Below are positions 1 to 9,941 of a DNA stretch of 64,000 bases, piece by piece. The translations under genes were made by a program, and so were the position numbers. Positions within the stretch are counted from its first letter, which is position 1; each line of letters opens with the position of its first letter. Location: NCBI GenBank assembly GCA_003550325.1, contig QKWP01000836.1, forward strand, positions 8,236 through 72,235, written 5' to 3'. A model generated the notes under the pieces. That model saw nothing but the letters and a program-made list of their open reading frames with translations. It ran no database searches and was not told the origin of the DNA. Source of the stretch: Gigaspora rosea (lineage: Eukaryota > Glomeromycota > Glomeromycetes > Diversisporales > Gigasporaceae).

Positions 1-300
1 TTTTTTTTTGATTAGGTAACCTACTTCGGGCCCTTAAGCAAAGTTGTTCGGCACATGATTCTACTTGGTTTAAAGCTGCTGCGCGTTTTCTCGGACCTTT
101 TACTAAGTAAAAAATGGGTTTAAAGTTTGAAAAAATTTTTTCTTAAAAAAAATTTTTCAAAAAATTTTTTTCAAACTTTAAACACATTTTTCACTTAGTA
201 AAAGGTCCAAGAAAACGCGCAGCAGCTTTAAACCAAGTAGAATTACGTGCCGAACAACTTTGCTTAAGGGCCCGAAGTAGGTTACCTAATCAAAAAAAAA
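1..300. repeat. Foldback (hairpin) repeat, about 150-base arms
   Basis: The left arm, which reads GATTAGGTAACCTACTTCGG near its start, is repeated almost perfectly as its reverse complement ending near 292, with an AT-rich centre around 120-175. The two arms would form one long hairpin. A diverged half arm recurs at about 364-410. There are no coding frames. It is probably a non-autonomous DNA element; its left end lies at the window edge, so no target duplication can be read. Confidence 0.85.
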
Positions 301-655
301 AAGTTTTATATTAAAAACTCAAAAATTTTAACTTTAGTACATAGATAATCTATTTTTCTTTCAAGGTAACCCACTTCGGTCGCCTAAGTAAAGTTGTTCA
401 GAGCATAATTTTACATATAATTGCTAATTTAAAATCAGTAAATATTTGTTTTTGACGAAGTTACATTTTGAAATTGTACAAAAATAACAAAATTTTAACT
501 TGGTTTTTAAGCTTAATTTTTACTTCTTTTCTTGTTCTATATAATTGTAAAATTTAATTTTAAGTTAATAAGTTAGATTGATGAAGATCTTAGCTCAAAG
601 TTATATAGTAAATTCATATATTTTTTTTAAAAATTTTAATTATAAAAAGCAATAA
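301..655. other. AT-rich non-coding stretch
   Basis: It contains one partial arm (about 364-410) related to the foldback at 1-300. Nothing else could be recognised. Confidence 0.5.
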
Positions 656-1530
656 ATGGGAAATGCCCTATGACTGCTAAGTAAACTTGTTCAGCACCTA
701 AAAATAAATTAAATCAGTGGTATTGTTTTTATTTTACTTGAAATCTAAAGAAAAAGATGCTTAAATTTGATTTTTTTGATCAATAATCCAAAATTATATA
801 TTTATTCTCTAAATTTTAAGTAAATAAATTCCGCCATTTAATATATTTTTAGATGCTCAACAAGTTTACATAGTGCATAAACTTAGAATTAATTAGTGAA
901 ATCTTGTGAATATAAAATTTTATAAAATTCTATTAATAAAATTTTATAAAATCTTATGATTTACAAGATTTCACTAATTACAGTCATCCTTCTATATAAT
1001 TACACTATTGGGCACATAGTTAATTTTTTTAAAAATGTGCTTATAAAGAGGCTGTACTTATATTCTTATAAATTAAATTATAGTTTGGCCTAAATATAAA
1101 TGTGATTATATATGATGTAATTATATAGAGGGTGACTATATGGAGGGACAACTGTAATTCTAATTTAATGACTAAGTAAACTTATTCAGTATCTAAAAAT
1201 ATATAATTCAGTAGAATTTTTCTTTTACTTAAAATTTTTTTAAAAAAAATGCTTAAATTTAACTTTTTTTATTAAAAATTCAAAAATATGCATCTATTCT
1301 CCAAATTTTTAAAATAATTCTACCAATTTAATATATTTTTATATGCTAAATTTACTTAGTGTATAAAGTTGAAATAAATTAATAAAAATTTGTGAATTAT
1401 AAAAATTTTATAAAATTTTATTAATAAAATTCTATTAAATCTTATTATTTACAAAATTTTTCTAACTTTATACACAAAGTAAACATGTTTAGTGCTAAAA
1501 ATATATATAAATATATTTAGACTCAGACTA
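656..1530. repeat. Palindromic satellite, about 2.5 degenerate units
   Basis: Alternating palindromes: one is built around a core like GTTCAGCACCTAAAAATA and its reverse complement, the other around TTAATAAAATTTTATAA. The same unit forms a cleaner array at 54165-55215, and a short piece occurs at 61465-61530. Here it is interrupted by a TA-flanked MITE at 981-1154. Confidence 0.75.
981..1154. mobile_element. TA-flanked MITE (Tc1/mariner/pogo type)
   Basis: Terminal inverted repeats begin CAGTCATCC at the left and end GGACAACTG at the right, with further matching inverted sequence (CTATATAATTACA and its complement). TA flanks both ends at 979-980 and 1155-1156. Removing the element joins ACTAAT-TA-ATTCTAA, the sequence found at the same place in the uninterrupted satellite units at 54-55 kb. 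No coding capacity. Superfamily assignment rests on the TA target and the CAGT terminus. Confidence 0.75.
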
Positions 1531-2040
1531 GTTTGCAGACCTGAACTGGATCTAGAAGCACTATCTGTAATTATTAAAAATTAAACATAAATTTTTATTT
1601 ACTTTTTTAAAATCATATTATATATATATATTTATAGTATGTAATTATATAGAAGTAATTCTATTTAGTCATATCTTTATACAATCACCAAAAAGTGCTA
1701 GATAAAATGGATAATTAAATGGAAGGATGACTGTATTATTCTATTATTTGATAAAAATAAATATATAAGAAAATAATATATTCAAAAAAACAAAAAAGTA
1801 ATTAAGCAAAAACTAGCACTTATTTTTTTGTACTACTGTAGTTTTAGTTTTTGAATCCCTATTTTCAGTATTATTCTAGTATCCTAGCAAACATAAATCA
1901 AAAAATAAACAATAAAAATAAGCACTTAGAGAGCTTTAGAAATTAGCTAATTTATTTTTACTAATAGATTGTCCAAGACCAGATCCGCCCACACCTAATA
2001 CCTCTATTAGCTAATCAAATTTCATATTTTTTAAAATTAT
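1531..2040. other. AT-rich stretch with one satellite monomer
   Basis: About 1795-1935 is a single monomer of the ACTAGTACTTG-type satellite that forms the array at 18095-22560. The remainder shows nothing recognisable. Confidence 0.5.
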
Positions 2041-2431
2041 TATAGGCCGGTGCAAAAACATAGATACATAACTACTAAAAATTTTCATTGTCTATATATA
2101 AAAGTTTTTATATATAAGCTATTTATTTACAATTTTTTTATACTAAATAAAGTAGGTTTTGAGCTATCTTTTAATATATTTTTTATTATTATTTAATAGA
2201 GATTTTATTGATTAATAATTTTTTAAAAAAATTTAATTATTTCTCAAAAAAAAAGCATTCTTTTTAGAAAAAATTATTTTTGCCACCAATATGCAACATT
2301 ATAAGTTTAAATTAATTAACTAGATTGCTATATGATGCTAAATATATAGTTAAAATTTTAGCTTAATTGAATTAGTCATTATTAAAATATAAATTTTTAA
2401 AATTTATTATCAATTTACTATGTAACACAAA

Positions 2432-3076
2432 CCCTATAAACAAAGTGGTCTGAGGTGTGGTATGGGTTGTGTCTGGAATCCACAGAATGGCACGGTCGGA
2501 GTGGTACGTATAGAGCTGTTGACGGAATATCATGGTAAAAAGTGGTATGGGGGAGGTGGCACGTTATGACACATCATACATAATGGCACCTTCATTTCAC
2601 GGAATGATACGTGTGGAAGGTGATACGTATTGGCTCATTTCACGAAGAGCAAAAGATCAATATACGATTTTTTTTAAAAAAATTGCGATATCTCATAATT
2701 TCACTAATAAAACTGCTTTGGGTGTCTTAACAAAAAAAATTCCTTGCAAAATTTTTGATACATAAGCAGTTGTTAGTTTGTTTATATTGTATTGATTGTT
2801 GATATAAATTTATGTAATCTACTTGTATGTATATTTTTTTTTTATCACATGCTAATTCACGTTAATTACTTGGCCATATCCCGTGCCATTTGGACTAGTA
2901 AAGTGTTGCAAAACCCAAGTCATTAACGGTCTATTTTGTACGGGCATATGGTCCACCACGGGCCAAAAATCCATGCCAATCCAAGCCTCCTACGTACCAA
3001 ATACGGGTTTAATCTGTGCCACCAAAACCTGTGCCTTTACTCCCCAACCCATACCTTTACGGTCCATTTTTCTTAT
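2432..3076. mobile_element. CCCTATAA-type TIR element, truncated right end
   Basis: The left end CCCTATAAACAAAGTGG and the sequence GTATGGG just inside it are mirrored at the right by CCCATACC and TTTTTCTTAT; the terminal AGGG is missing. It is a diverged relative of the 2.4 kb element at 23504-25945, with which it shares terminus and subterminal sequence. It is richer in G and C than its surroundings. No conserved protein was recognised. Confidence 0.55.
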
Positions 3077-4404
3077 CTCTTAATGCGTTAGATAGGTGCA
3101 GGCAAATTTGCCTGCAAAAAGTTATGTATATATAGGTTTAAAAAATTTTTTATAAAACTTTATATAATATTTCAATATAATATTTATTAAGGTCAAATGT
3201 TATTTTTAAACTATAAATTATAAACATTAATTATACTTTATAAAAATTTTGCATAATTTAAAATTGACCGATTTTTATAAAGTAAAATTAAATAATTAAG
3301 TTATTAATATTAAAATTTTTTTTAAATATGTTCAAACCCTTAAAATATTACTAAATCTTTACCTTAAGTATTAGTTCATATAAAAAAATTATATTTATTT
3401 AATATATATATTTAAAATACATATGTACGTGTGTATACATGTACGTACGTGCAATATGTATATATAAGATATATACAACGACAATGTATTTGTATTACTT
3501 CCACGCCCTTTCCTCCTTTCTCTAGCCTTTTCTTTATTAATTTGTTTTTTATTATCTAGAATAATCGCATTGGTTTTATTGGTTAATTCTTCCATATCAG
3601 CATCATTATCATAGTCGCTATCTTCAAAAATCTCATCTAGTAAAGAAGCTTCTTGTGTACGTGAAAAAAATGAAAATCGTCAGGATCCAACAAATCAGCA
3701 GGTAATTCTTCATTGCTTTGCATTATAACAAACTAAAGAACAAATATTCACTTAAAGTGAGCCTGAATTCAATTTAAATTAATAAATGTTTTTTTTTAAT
3801 TTATTTATTTCTAATTTATTTCCAACTGGCGTTTTTAATAAAAGTATTAAATTGGCGTATATATTTTATCATTATAATTTCAGATATTTATAAATATTTA
3901 TAATGCTCAAGTCAATTTAAACAGTATTGTCTCGCTTTGAATTGACAAGAACACTAACATTTGTTGTAAAATATTAAAATTTTAAAGGTGTACGTATGTT
4001 TTTTTTAAAAAAATCGATTGCTGCAATTAACAAATAATAATCCCAAAAATCGCTTTTAAAAAGTTTAAAGCAAACGACCCTTTTGTAAAACAATAGCGTG
4101 AGAATAATAAAATTTTAAAAAAAGGCACTAAACTTTATTTAAATAATTTATAATGATTTTTTAAGTTCAATCAACATAATGTGTGGCGCAGTAATGCGTG
4201 ATAGGCATAAATTCGAATTAGTGTTAATCACCAGTAATGTGATTTATACAATTGACGTTTTACTACAATGTTAATAAAGTCTAACCAAATAAATTAAGGT
4301 ATCTTTTAGGGGGACCTCTCTTATCTCATTTTTTATCAATTACATTAAAATTAGATTTTGCAGGCAAATTTGCCTGCATGACGTATTAAGAGATAGAGAA
4401 AAAT
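3066..4404. mobile_element. TIR element with 20-bp perfect palindromes at both ends
   Basis: The left terminus reads ATTTTTCTTATCTCTTAAT and then, at 3097-3116, the perfect palindrome TGCAGGCAAATTTGCCTGCA. The right end has the same palindrome at 4359-4378 followed by the complement of the terminal sequence to about 4404. The left end overlaps the right end of the CCCTATAA element, so exact borders are uncertain. It carries a minus-strand coding remnant at 3395-3723, which may be part of its own protein. Superfamily unknown. Confidence 0.6.
3395..3723 (-). pseudogene. Acidic/basic hypothetical protein fragment, frameshifted
   Basis: Read on the minus strand from ATG at 3723, the frame encodes an acidic start (MQSNEELPADLLDPDDF), then needs a one-base shift near 3660-3668 (in an A/T run) to continue into DEIFEDSDYDNDADMEEL and a lysine/arginine-rich stretch (KEKARERRKGRG) near 3490-3530. 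After that the sequence becomes low-complexity, possibly an unrecognised intron or non-coding DNA. The codon-like, charged composition differs from random AT-rich frames, so I treat it as a genuine coding remnant. It lies between the two palindromic ends of the element at 3066-4404 and could be the start of that element's transposase or an accessory protein. No family recognised. Confidence 0.4.
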
Positions 4405-4646
4405 TGTGCGAAATTTACTATAGTAATTTTGTGAAATATAGTAAATTAAAAATAAATTTTAAAAATTTATATCTTAACAACTAATAATTCAATTAAGCTA
4501 AAATTTTAATATATATTCAGCATATCTTTAGCAATGTACTTGCTTAGTACAAACCTTTAAAGTTGCATATTGGTGGCAAAAACAATTTTTTACTAACAAG
4601 AATACTTTTTATCAAAAAAAAATTGAATTTTTTACAAAAATTATTA

Positions 4647-6260
4647 TTATTTTTTTTTTTATATTAGGGGGAACCCTGGGTGTAGCTCCTGCCCCAAACT
4701 TTTATTAATACTTAAGTAAGTTGACATATTGCCGAAGTACATACATATTATATACAAGTATTGGAACTAGGACTTTAAGTAATACAACTATTATCCACGC
4801 TAAAACCCACCAGAGTCTTCCATATTTCCATTTATATGACTGACCTGGTTTTGTACGTCCCTCTCTAACCAACAATTGGTATTCACATGTCCGCCACTTT
4901 ACCCACACTACCTAGTATCATCACTTCCAATTTGGTGTACGTTGCCAGGTAGGCTCTTTGTGCTTCCAAATTGGTGTATCTGAGATCCCCTAATAGTGTA
5001 CTTCTCAGGAGTTCGTATCTCAAGCCATGCAGCTACCACTACCACATTGGATAAGTATCTCAAGCCTACATGCTGCCGTAACTAGCCGGGTTCCTGCAAC
5101 TTCAGGGCCCAGAATAGGACCCCGGACATGTAGTACAGAGGTCATACATTACGCATTTCAGCAAAAACCCCTGAAATTTGAAAAGCAAAAAATCAGTTTT
5201 TTCAATTATCTTGGCATCCAGTGGTCCAATTTGAATGAACTTTTTTTAAAAATGAAGCTCTCAGTGAGGCGCATCTAACAAAAAAAGTTCATTCAATTCT
5301 GATTACTGGATCAAAAGCTATTTAAATAAATAGATTTTGTCATTTTCAGCAAATTAGGTCAAAATTGGCCAAAATCCAGTTATGACCTATATGAGAGATG
5401 TCCAGGGTCCTCCCAGGATTTAACATTCCGAATTCGGTAATGTGCGAACGACTGTACTTCCCTCTATGGTAACGATGTAACCGGGCTTGTTTCGCAAATG
5501 CTTCCAGTACTAGATATAGTTGGATGGCATCATGAGGCTCAGGGGGACCCTGTTACCACTACATGCACTTGTACCAGCTATACCCATATTGGTGGTCCTA
5601 GCACTTCTTAGCATCCAAAGACTCCCATGTGGGTACACCCAGAGCCCGTTGGGTCTTGACACGTACATGCCTCCATGCTTCCGCCTCTCACTAGCTAGTG
5701 AGTTCCGTTTGCCCTTACAGGTTCATTCCGATCCCCAGTACTCACATCCGACCCTTCTTCCAACCTTTACTGATCTCTCCCAAACTACCAAACCAGTTAG
5801 CCTGGAAGGATTGGTCAGCTCGGCTTTATGTACCTGACAGACTCCCTCTTCTTGGTACCTAATTTCGAAACATAGGTCCTTTTCTTCCAGTATGATTCCG
5901 GCAGCCAGGTTGGTGTCCCCTCTTGCCATAGGGCTTTTTCCGGTTCTTCAGTCTTTAGCCAAAATCCCGGTCTTCTGTAGTACCATTGGAAGATCTTCCT
6001 TACCTCCTTGCTCGGGACTTGCCAAACGGGTTTCAATTGTTTCGGTCCCTTGGATTTGTTTGTGTAACTTACACAACTGCGCCGATGCTCCTATTCGAGA
6101 TAGTGGTACCAAGGTTACAGATAATATACCCGACTGATCGATGAACAAATGTTACCATAATACAGGCATATTTTTCAATTCGTCTCCAGTGGGATTTGAA
6201 CTCTAGACCTGTCGCTTGGGGGTGACAACCAGACAGCTTCTTTATATCACCACACCCCTC
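4647..6260 (-). mobile_element. tRNA-headed retroposon (long SINE-like), minus-strand copy
   Basis: On the minus strand the element starts at 6260 with GGGGTGTGGTGATA, a tRNA-like head. A pol III B-box-like motif GTTCAAATCC lies at about 6190-6200. A body of about 1.3 kb follows, ending in an A-rich tail at 4647-4665. The flanks carry a 17-bp direct repeat with one mismatch, TTTTACAAAAATTATTA at 4630-4646 and TTTTATAAAAATTATTA at 6261-6277, as expected of target-primed retroposition. The body matches the copy at 57688-61420, including a stretch readable as YW-K/R-KRTYV..GT-K/R-K/R-R (about 5850-5895). Minus-strand frames at 5815-6036 and 4705-4908 are open, but neither is a known protein. A hAT MITE (5116-5411) is inserted. 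Confidence 0.8.
5116..5411. mobile_element. hAT-type MITE, copy 1 (AGGACCC ends)
   Basis: TIRs start AGGACCCCGGACAT and end ATGTCCAGGGTCCT. Near-identical 8-bp duplications flank it: CCCAGAAT at 5108-5115 and CCCAGGAT at 5412-5419. It is 296 bp and has no coding capacity. A second copy of the family is at 8242-8711. Confidence 0.85.
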
Positions 6261-6450
6261 TTTTATAAAAATTATTACTCAATAAAATCTCTATTAAATA
6301 ATAATAAAAAATATATAAAAAGATAGTTCAAAACCTACTTTATTTAGTATAAAAAAATTGTAAATAAATAGCTTATATATAAAAACTTTTATATATAGAC
6401 AATGAAAATTTTTAGTAGTCGTGTATCTATATTTTTGCATTGGTCCATAT

Positions 6451-7065
6451 AAAATATTAAGAAAATTTCTTAATTTACACCAAATATATATATACACATA
6501 CTAATTTATTAATTTACAAATTTGTATAATAAATAAATTATAAATAAAAAATAGTATAGCTTAAGGTTAAGGTAAGTGTAGCTTTAGGTTAAAAAAGGTT
6601 ATAATTTATATTAAAATTTTGCAAAAAATATTTTGAGTTTTACTAAAATGCACTAAAGTGTTTTACACTATATTACACAAACTATTAGAATAGCCAATCA
6701 AAATTTAAGATCAGGTGCAACAAAAAATTTTATTTTTTTTGTTTATTTTTTAAAAAAACATTTATTTCTCGAAATTTTGCTTATAAAACTACCTTTGGGG
6801 CTCTAATAAAAAAATTTCTTGCTAAATTTTGTATATACTAATGCTTTGATAAAATCACAGGCCTTTTGTTTTTGTTATACAAATTTGCAAATCTAATTTA
6901 TCTATAGTGATAAAATATCATAAGTGCATTTTATAATAATTGAATATTTTTTGTTAGAACCAAAAAGCTATTATATAATCAAAATTTTGAGATATCAATA
7001 TATATGTGTACATACACCCTAGTGTACAAATAGCAATTATCTAATAATAAATATATAAAGTTTAT
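6451..7065. other. AT-rich non-coding stretch
   Basis: No gene, tRNA or repeat could be recognised beyond simple A/T runs. Confidence 0.5.
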
Positions 7066-7215
7066 AAATAAATTACTTTTGATCTACTGGACCAATTTTG
7101 TAAATTAGCTACCAAAATGATTCTCTTAGAAAAAGGATTCCAACAAATTTAAAATTATAAAAATCCAATAACTAGATTCTAAGATCAAAACAGATTTGAA
7201 TATTATTATATGGAA

Positions 7216-7443
7216 GAACATCAATAGAAAAAGGACAAATTTTTTTAAATACAGTCAAACCTACATAAATGCAACATGTACAAACAAGCCTACAATGTGC
7301 ATTTAGGGAAATATTGCATTTAAGAAAAGCCAATTTAAATAGTATGGTGCTTTTGGCTTTAAACCTACAATTTTATGATTTGTTCACTTTTGCTAAAAAG
7401 TCATGTAATATAAGAGTATCCAATCAAAATGCACAGTTGCTCG

Positions 7444-7474
<31 letters not shown>

Positions 7475-8228
7475 TTTTTTTTTTTTTTTAGGGAGTGACT
7501 TTTTTTGACACTCCAAAAGAGGTATCACATGACCATAATGCTGCATTCTGATTGGGTTAAATTAAAAACATATACGTTTACTTTTTTCAATTTATTAATA
7601 AATTGCCAATTTTTAAAAGGCTACTGTTCTACTAGTTTAGCTTTAAATTGAAATCTAAACCACAAGTTTTATTTTTTAGAAAATAAAGAACAAAACTTGT
7701 GGATTAGTTTTACATTTTATAAATTTTTAAAAGTGAAGTAGCATTTTTTGTAAAGCTATTTTTTATATAGAGTTAAAGCTAAGGGCACCATAGCTTTAAA
7801 AATTAGATTATTAAGTTTGTGTACCTTCTACTAAAAACTATATAACCTATCTTAAATACTAAAATGTGATTGGTTACGTGCATTTAAAGAGATAGTATTA
7901 TATAGAAAATTATTTGAAAGAACATGTATTTACAGAATATAAAATGTGCATTTAGAATTAATAATTTCTTACAGACAAGACAAAAACGTGCTTAGAAAGG
8001 TATTGCATTTATAGAGGCCTGACTGTAAAAGTTTTTTCAAGTTTAAATTAAAATAACTTAACAACTACTTACCAAATTTAAAAAAAAAAATTTATTTTAA
8101 TTTTTTAAAGTTATAGAATTAAAACAAAAAATTTTATTAAATTTGATTTAGTAGTTGCTAAGATATTTTAATTTAAAATTTTTAAAAAAAGTTACTAAAA
8201 ATGATTTGTTTCTTTTCTATTGATATTT
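7216..8228. mobile_element. Foldback family Y, split by a TA element
   Basis: The left part reads CATCAATAGAAAAAGGACAAA and the right part ends in the complement TTGTTTCTTTTCTATTGATA. The inner arms around 8040-8200 (AACTTAACAACTACTTACC and its complement) complete a foldback. The intact relative at 53054-53275 shows the same organisation. A TA-flanked element, 7252-8025, sits in the left arm. Confidence 0.7.
7252..8025. mobile_element. TA-flanked TIR element (pogo/Tc1-mariner-like ends)
   Basis: The left end is CAGTCAAACCTACATAAATG and the right end is the complement of CAGTCAGGCCTCTATAAATG. TA is present at 7250-7251 and 8026-8027. A long poly-T tract lies at 7445-7490. The 774-bp interior has no transposase-like frame, so it is a non-autonomous derivative. 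The placement inside foldback Y is clear from the separated halves. Confidence 0.8.
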
Positions 8229-8241
8229 TCTATATAGTAAG

Positions 8242-8711
8242 AGGGCTCTGTACATATTACATATTATGCATTTTAGCAAAAACCCTTAAAATTGAAAAAG
8301 CATAAAACAGTTTTAACAATTATCTTGGCATCTAGTAATCCAATTTGAACGAACTTTTTTTTTAAATAAAGCTCTTAGTGAGGTGCATCTAACAAAAAAA
8401 GGTCATTCAATTTTGATTACTGGATCAGAAGTTATTTAAATAAATATAGGTTTGACATTTTCAGCAAATTAGGTCAAAATTGGCCAAAATCCAGTTATAA
8501 CCAGGACCCCGAAATATATATAGATAGGTCAGGTTAATTATAGGGCTACTAAAAAAGGAAAGATCTGCGGAAAAAACTTCAAAAATAAACAAATAAATTA
8601 CTATAAATAGAAAAGATCTGCATAAAACCCTCAAAAATAAGCAAACTCATATCTGACCTATCTATGTATATTTCAGGGTCCTTTATAACCTATGGGAAAT
8701 GTCCGGGTTCT
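8242..8711. mobile_element. hAT-type MITE, copy 2, containing a smaller hAT MITE
   Basis: It is homologous over its length to 5116-5411. An exact 8-bp duplication ATAGTAAG flanks it (8234-8241 and 8712-8719). The extra length relative to copy 1 is explained by the insertion at 8503-8682. Confidence 0.85.
8503..8682. mobile_element. Small hAT-type MITE (180 bp) nested in another MITE
   Basis: TIRs are AGGACCCCGAAATATA and the complement of AGGACCCTGAAATATA. The exact 8-bp duplication TTATAACC is at 8495-8502 and 8683-8690. The paralogous site without the insertion is visible at about 5386-5393 in copy 1 of the host MITE (TTATGACC). Confidence 0.9.
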
Positions 8712-8890
8712 ATAGTAAGTATTTAATTATAAAATATTTAGTATTTGTAGTATTACAAACCTATATTGATATTAGAATTCAGTGATTGGATTTTAATAAA
8801 TTTAGATTTGTTAAAATTATCTTCTTAAAAGAAACATTTTTATAGCTAAATTATCAAAATTGGTTTAGTATACCAAAAATTATTTACTAT

Positions 8891-9281
8891 TAAATATCAT
8901 ATCAGCTAATCCGTAGCATATGTCAAAATTTTTGATGCTCCCAAATTTGACCAAATATGGTACATCAATCATTTGACAGTTACATTAACCAATTAAATTA
9001 TTTAATTTTGCAAATCATTATTTATTATAAAACGCGGTTTTTATATTTTCTAAGTTTGAATATAAAAATTTTCAAATCAAAATTTTCACGGTAGTGTTAC
9101 TGTTTGGAAAGGGTTTTTAGGAGCATAGAGCATTTTTACTTGGGACATCTTGCACAGATCAATTAGCCAGTTTTTGAAATAATATACATGTAGGTGTAAA
9201 ATACCATAGATGCGTTTTAGTAAAAGTCTTTTTTAAATATCAAAATTAACATTAATATTATTATTGTTATACTTTAGTACA
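8891..9281. other. Intergenic, upstream of a broken gene
   Basis: AT-rich, no recognised element. It would contain the promoter of the zinc-finger-headed pseudogene that follows, but no convincing TATA box position stands out. Confidence 0.4.
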
Positions 9282-9941
9282 ATGTCATCAAATAATCAAA
9301 ATATAATTTTTTGTTTTCTTTGTGGACAACAATTTAAAATACCAGATGGTTTAGCACGACACAATACTATCATTAAAAAATATAACAAAACCTCTAATAA
9401 TGTTAAACGAATTCAGAAAAAAGTACTAAAAGAATTCAAACAAACTTTAGTATTTCTCATCAATCAAAAACTTTCTAATAATTTTAATCATATGGGACGT
9501 CAGAGTCTTCATATACATTGTACAGAAAGTTTATTTTTTGGACTATTTAGAGGACATATTCATTATTTTAAAACAAATATATATAAATGTATTTTTCGGG
9601 GATCAAGTGCATATCAAACATTAGCTAAAATTTTCAACTCTAATGAATAGGGGCGAAGATTTTACAAACAAAATCAACAAACTTACATAGTAATTCAAGA
9701 AAATTTTCAATTACCTAATAAATCAAATATATCTATGATACAAGAATCCGAAATAGATATTGATCCACTTTTACAATTAGTTACAACAAAATTTCAAAAA
9801 AACCTTGCAAATCAAAATTTACATATGGTGAAGTTTTAGTAGAATGGCGGTATAAAAAAAATTGAGGATGATGGAACTGTTTGTATGGCAGGATTTATGT
9901 ATATACATTTTTATATCAAACAAACCCGAATTTTAACATAA
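9282..9941 (+). pseudogene. Zinc-finger-headed hypothetical protein, broken
   Basis: From ATG at 9282 (an in-frame ATG at 9264 is also possible) the product begins with a cysteine pair FCFLCGQQF and the motif PDGLARH, resembling a degenerate C2H2 finger whose second histidine is absent. A stretch with GGHIH-like character (FRGHIHYF) follows, then YKCIFRGSSAYQTLAKIF. A TAG at 9648-9650 interrupts the frame where GRRFYKQNQQTYIVI continues; a tryptophan there would need only one G-to-A change. A further frameshift near 9825-9870 is needed to reach YGEVLVEWRYKK, DDGTVCMAGFMYIHFY and the stop at 9939-9941. I believe this is a member of an expanded Rhizophagus family of unknown function; that identification is from memory of the family's look, not from a search. 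Confidence 0.6.

Larger units (their letters stand above)
2043..6450. mobile_element. Composite TIR element with long arms, heavily nested
   Basis: The sequence at about 2043-2420 returns as its reverse complement in two blocks, about 4430-4640 and 6278-6450. The outermost bases are GGCCGGTGCAAAAA at the left and the complement of GGACCAATGCAAAAA at the right. The right arm is split by a tRNA-headed retroposon with its own target duplication (4647-6260). The interior (2432-4404) holds two further TIR elements. The outer target duplication is not resolved. The arms are non-coding. Confidence 0.75.
7066..8890. mobile_element. Foldback family X, interrupted copy
   Basis: The left arm (about 7066-7205, with GATCTACTGGACCAATTTTG) and the right arm (about 8725-8890) are reverse complements of one another. 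They match the two arms of the uninterrupted copy at 17664-17986. Between them lie a second foldback (7216-8228) and a hAT MITE (8242-8711), each of which is itself interrupted. Confidence 0.75.

Noticed and set aside
5520..5837. 105-codon plus-strand frame
   Set aside because: It lies antisense inside the tRNA-headed retroposon body and is not conserved in the second copy.
7269..7508. 79-codon frame with poly-Phe tail
   Set aside because: It is inside a TA-flanked non-autonomous element and runs into a poly-T tract.
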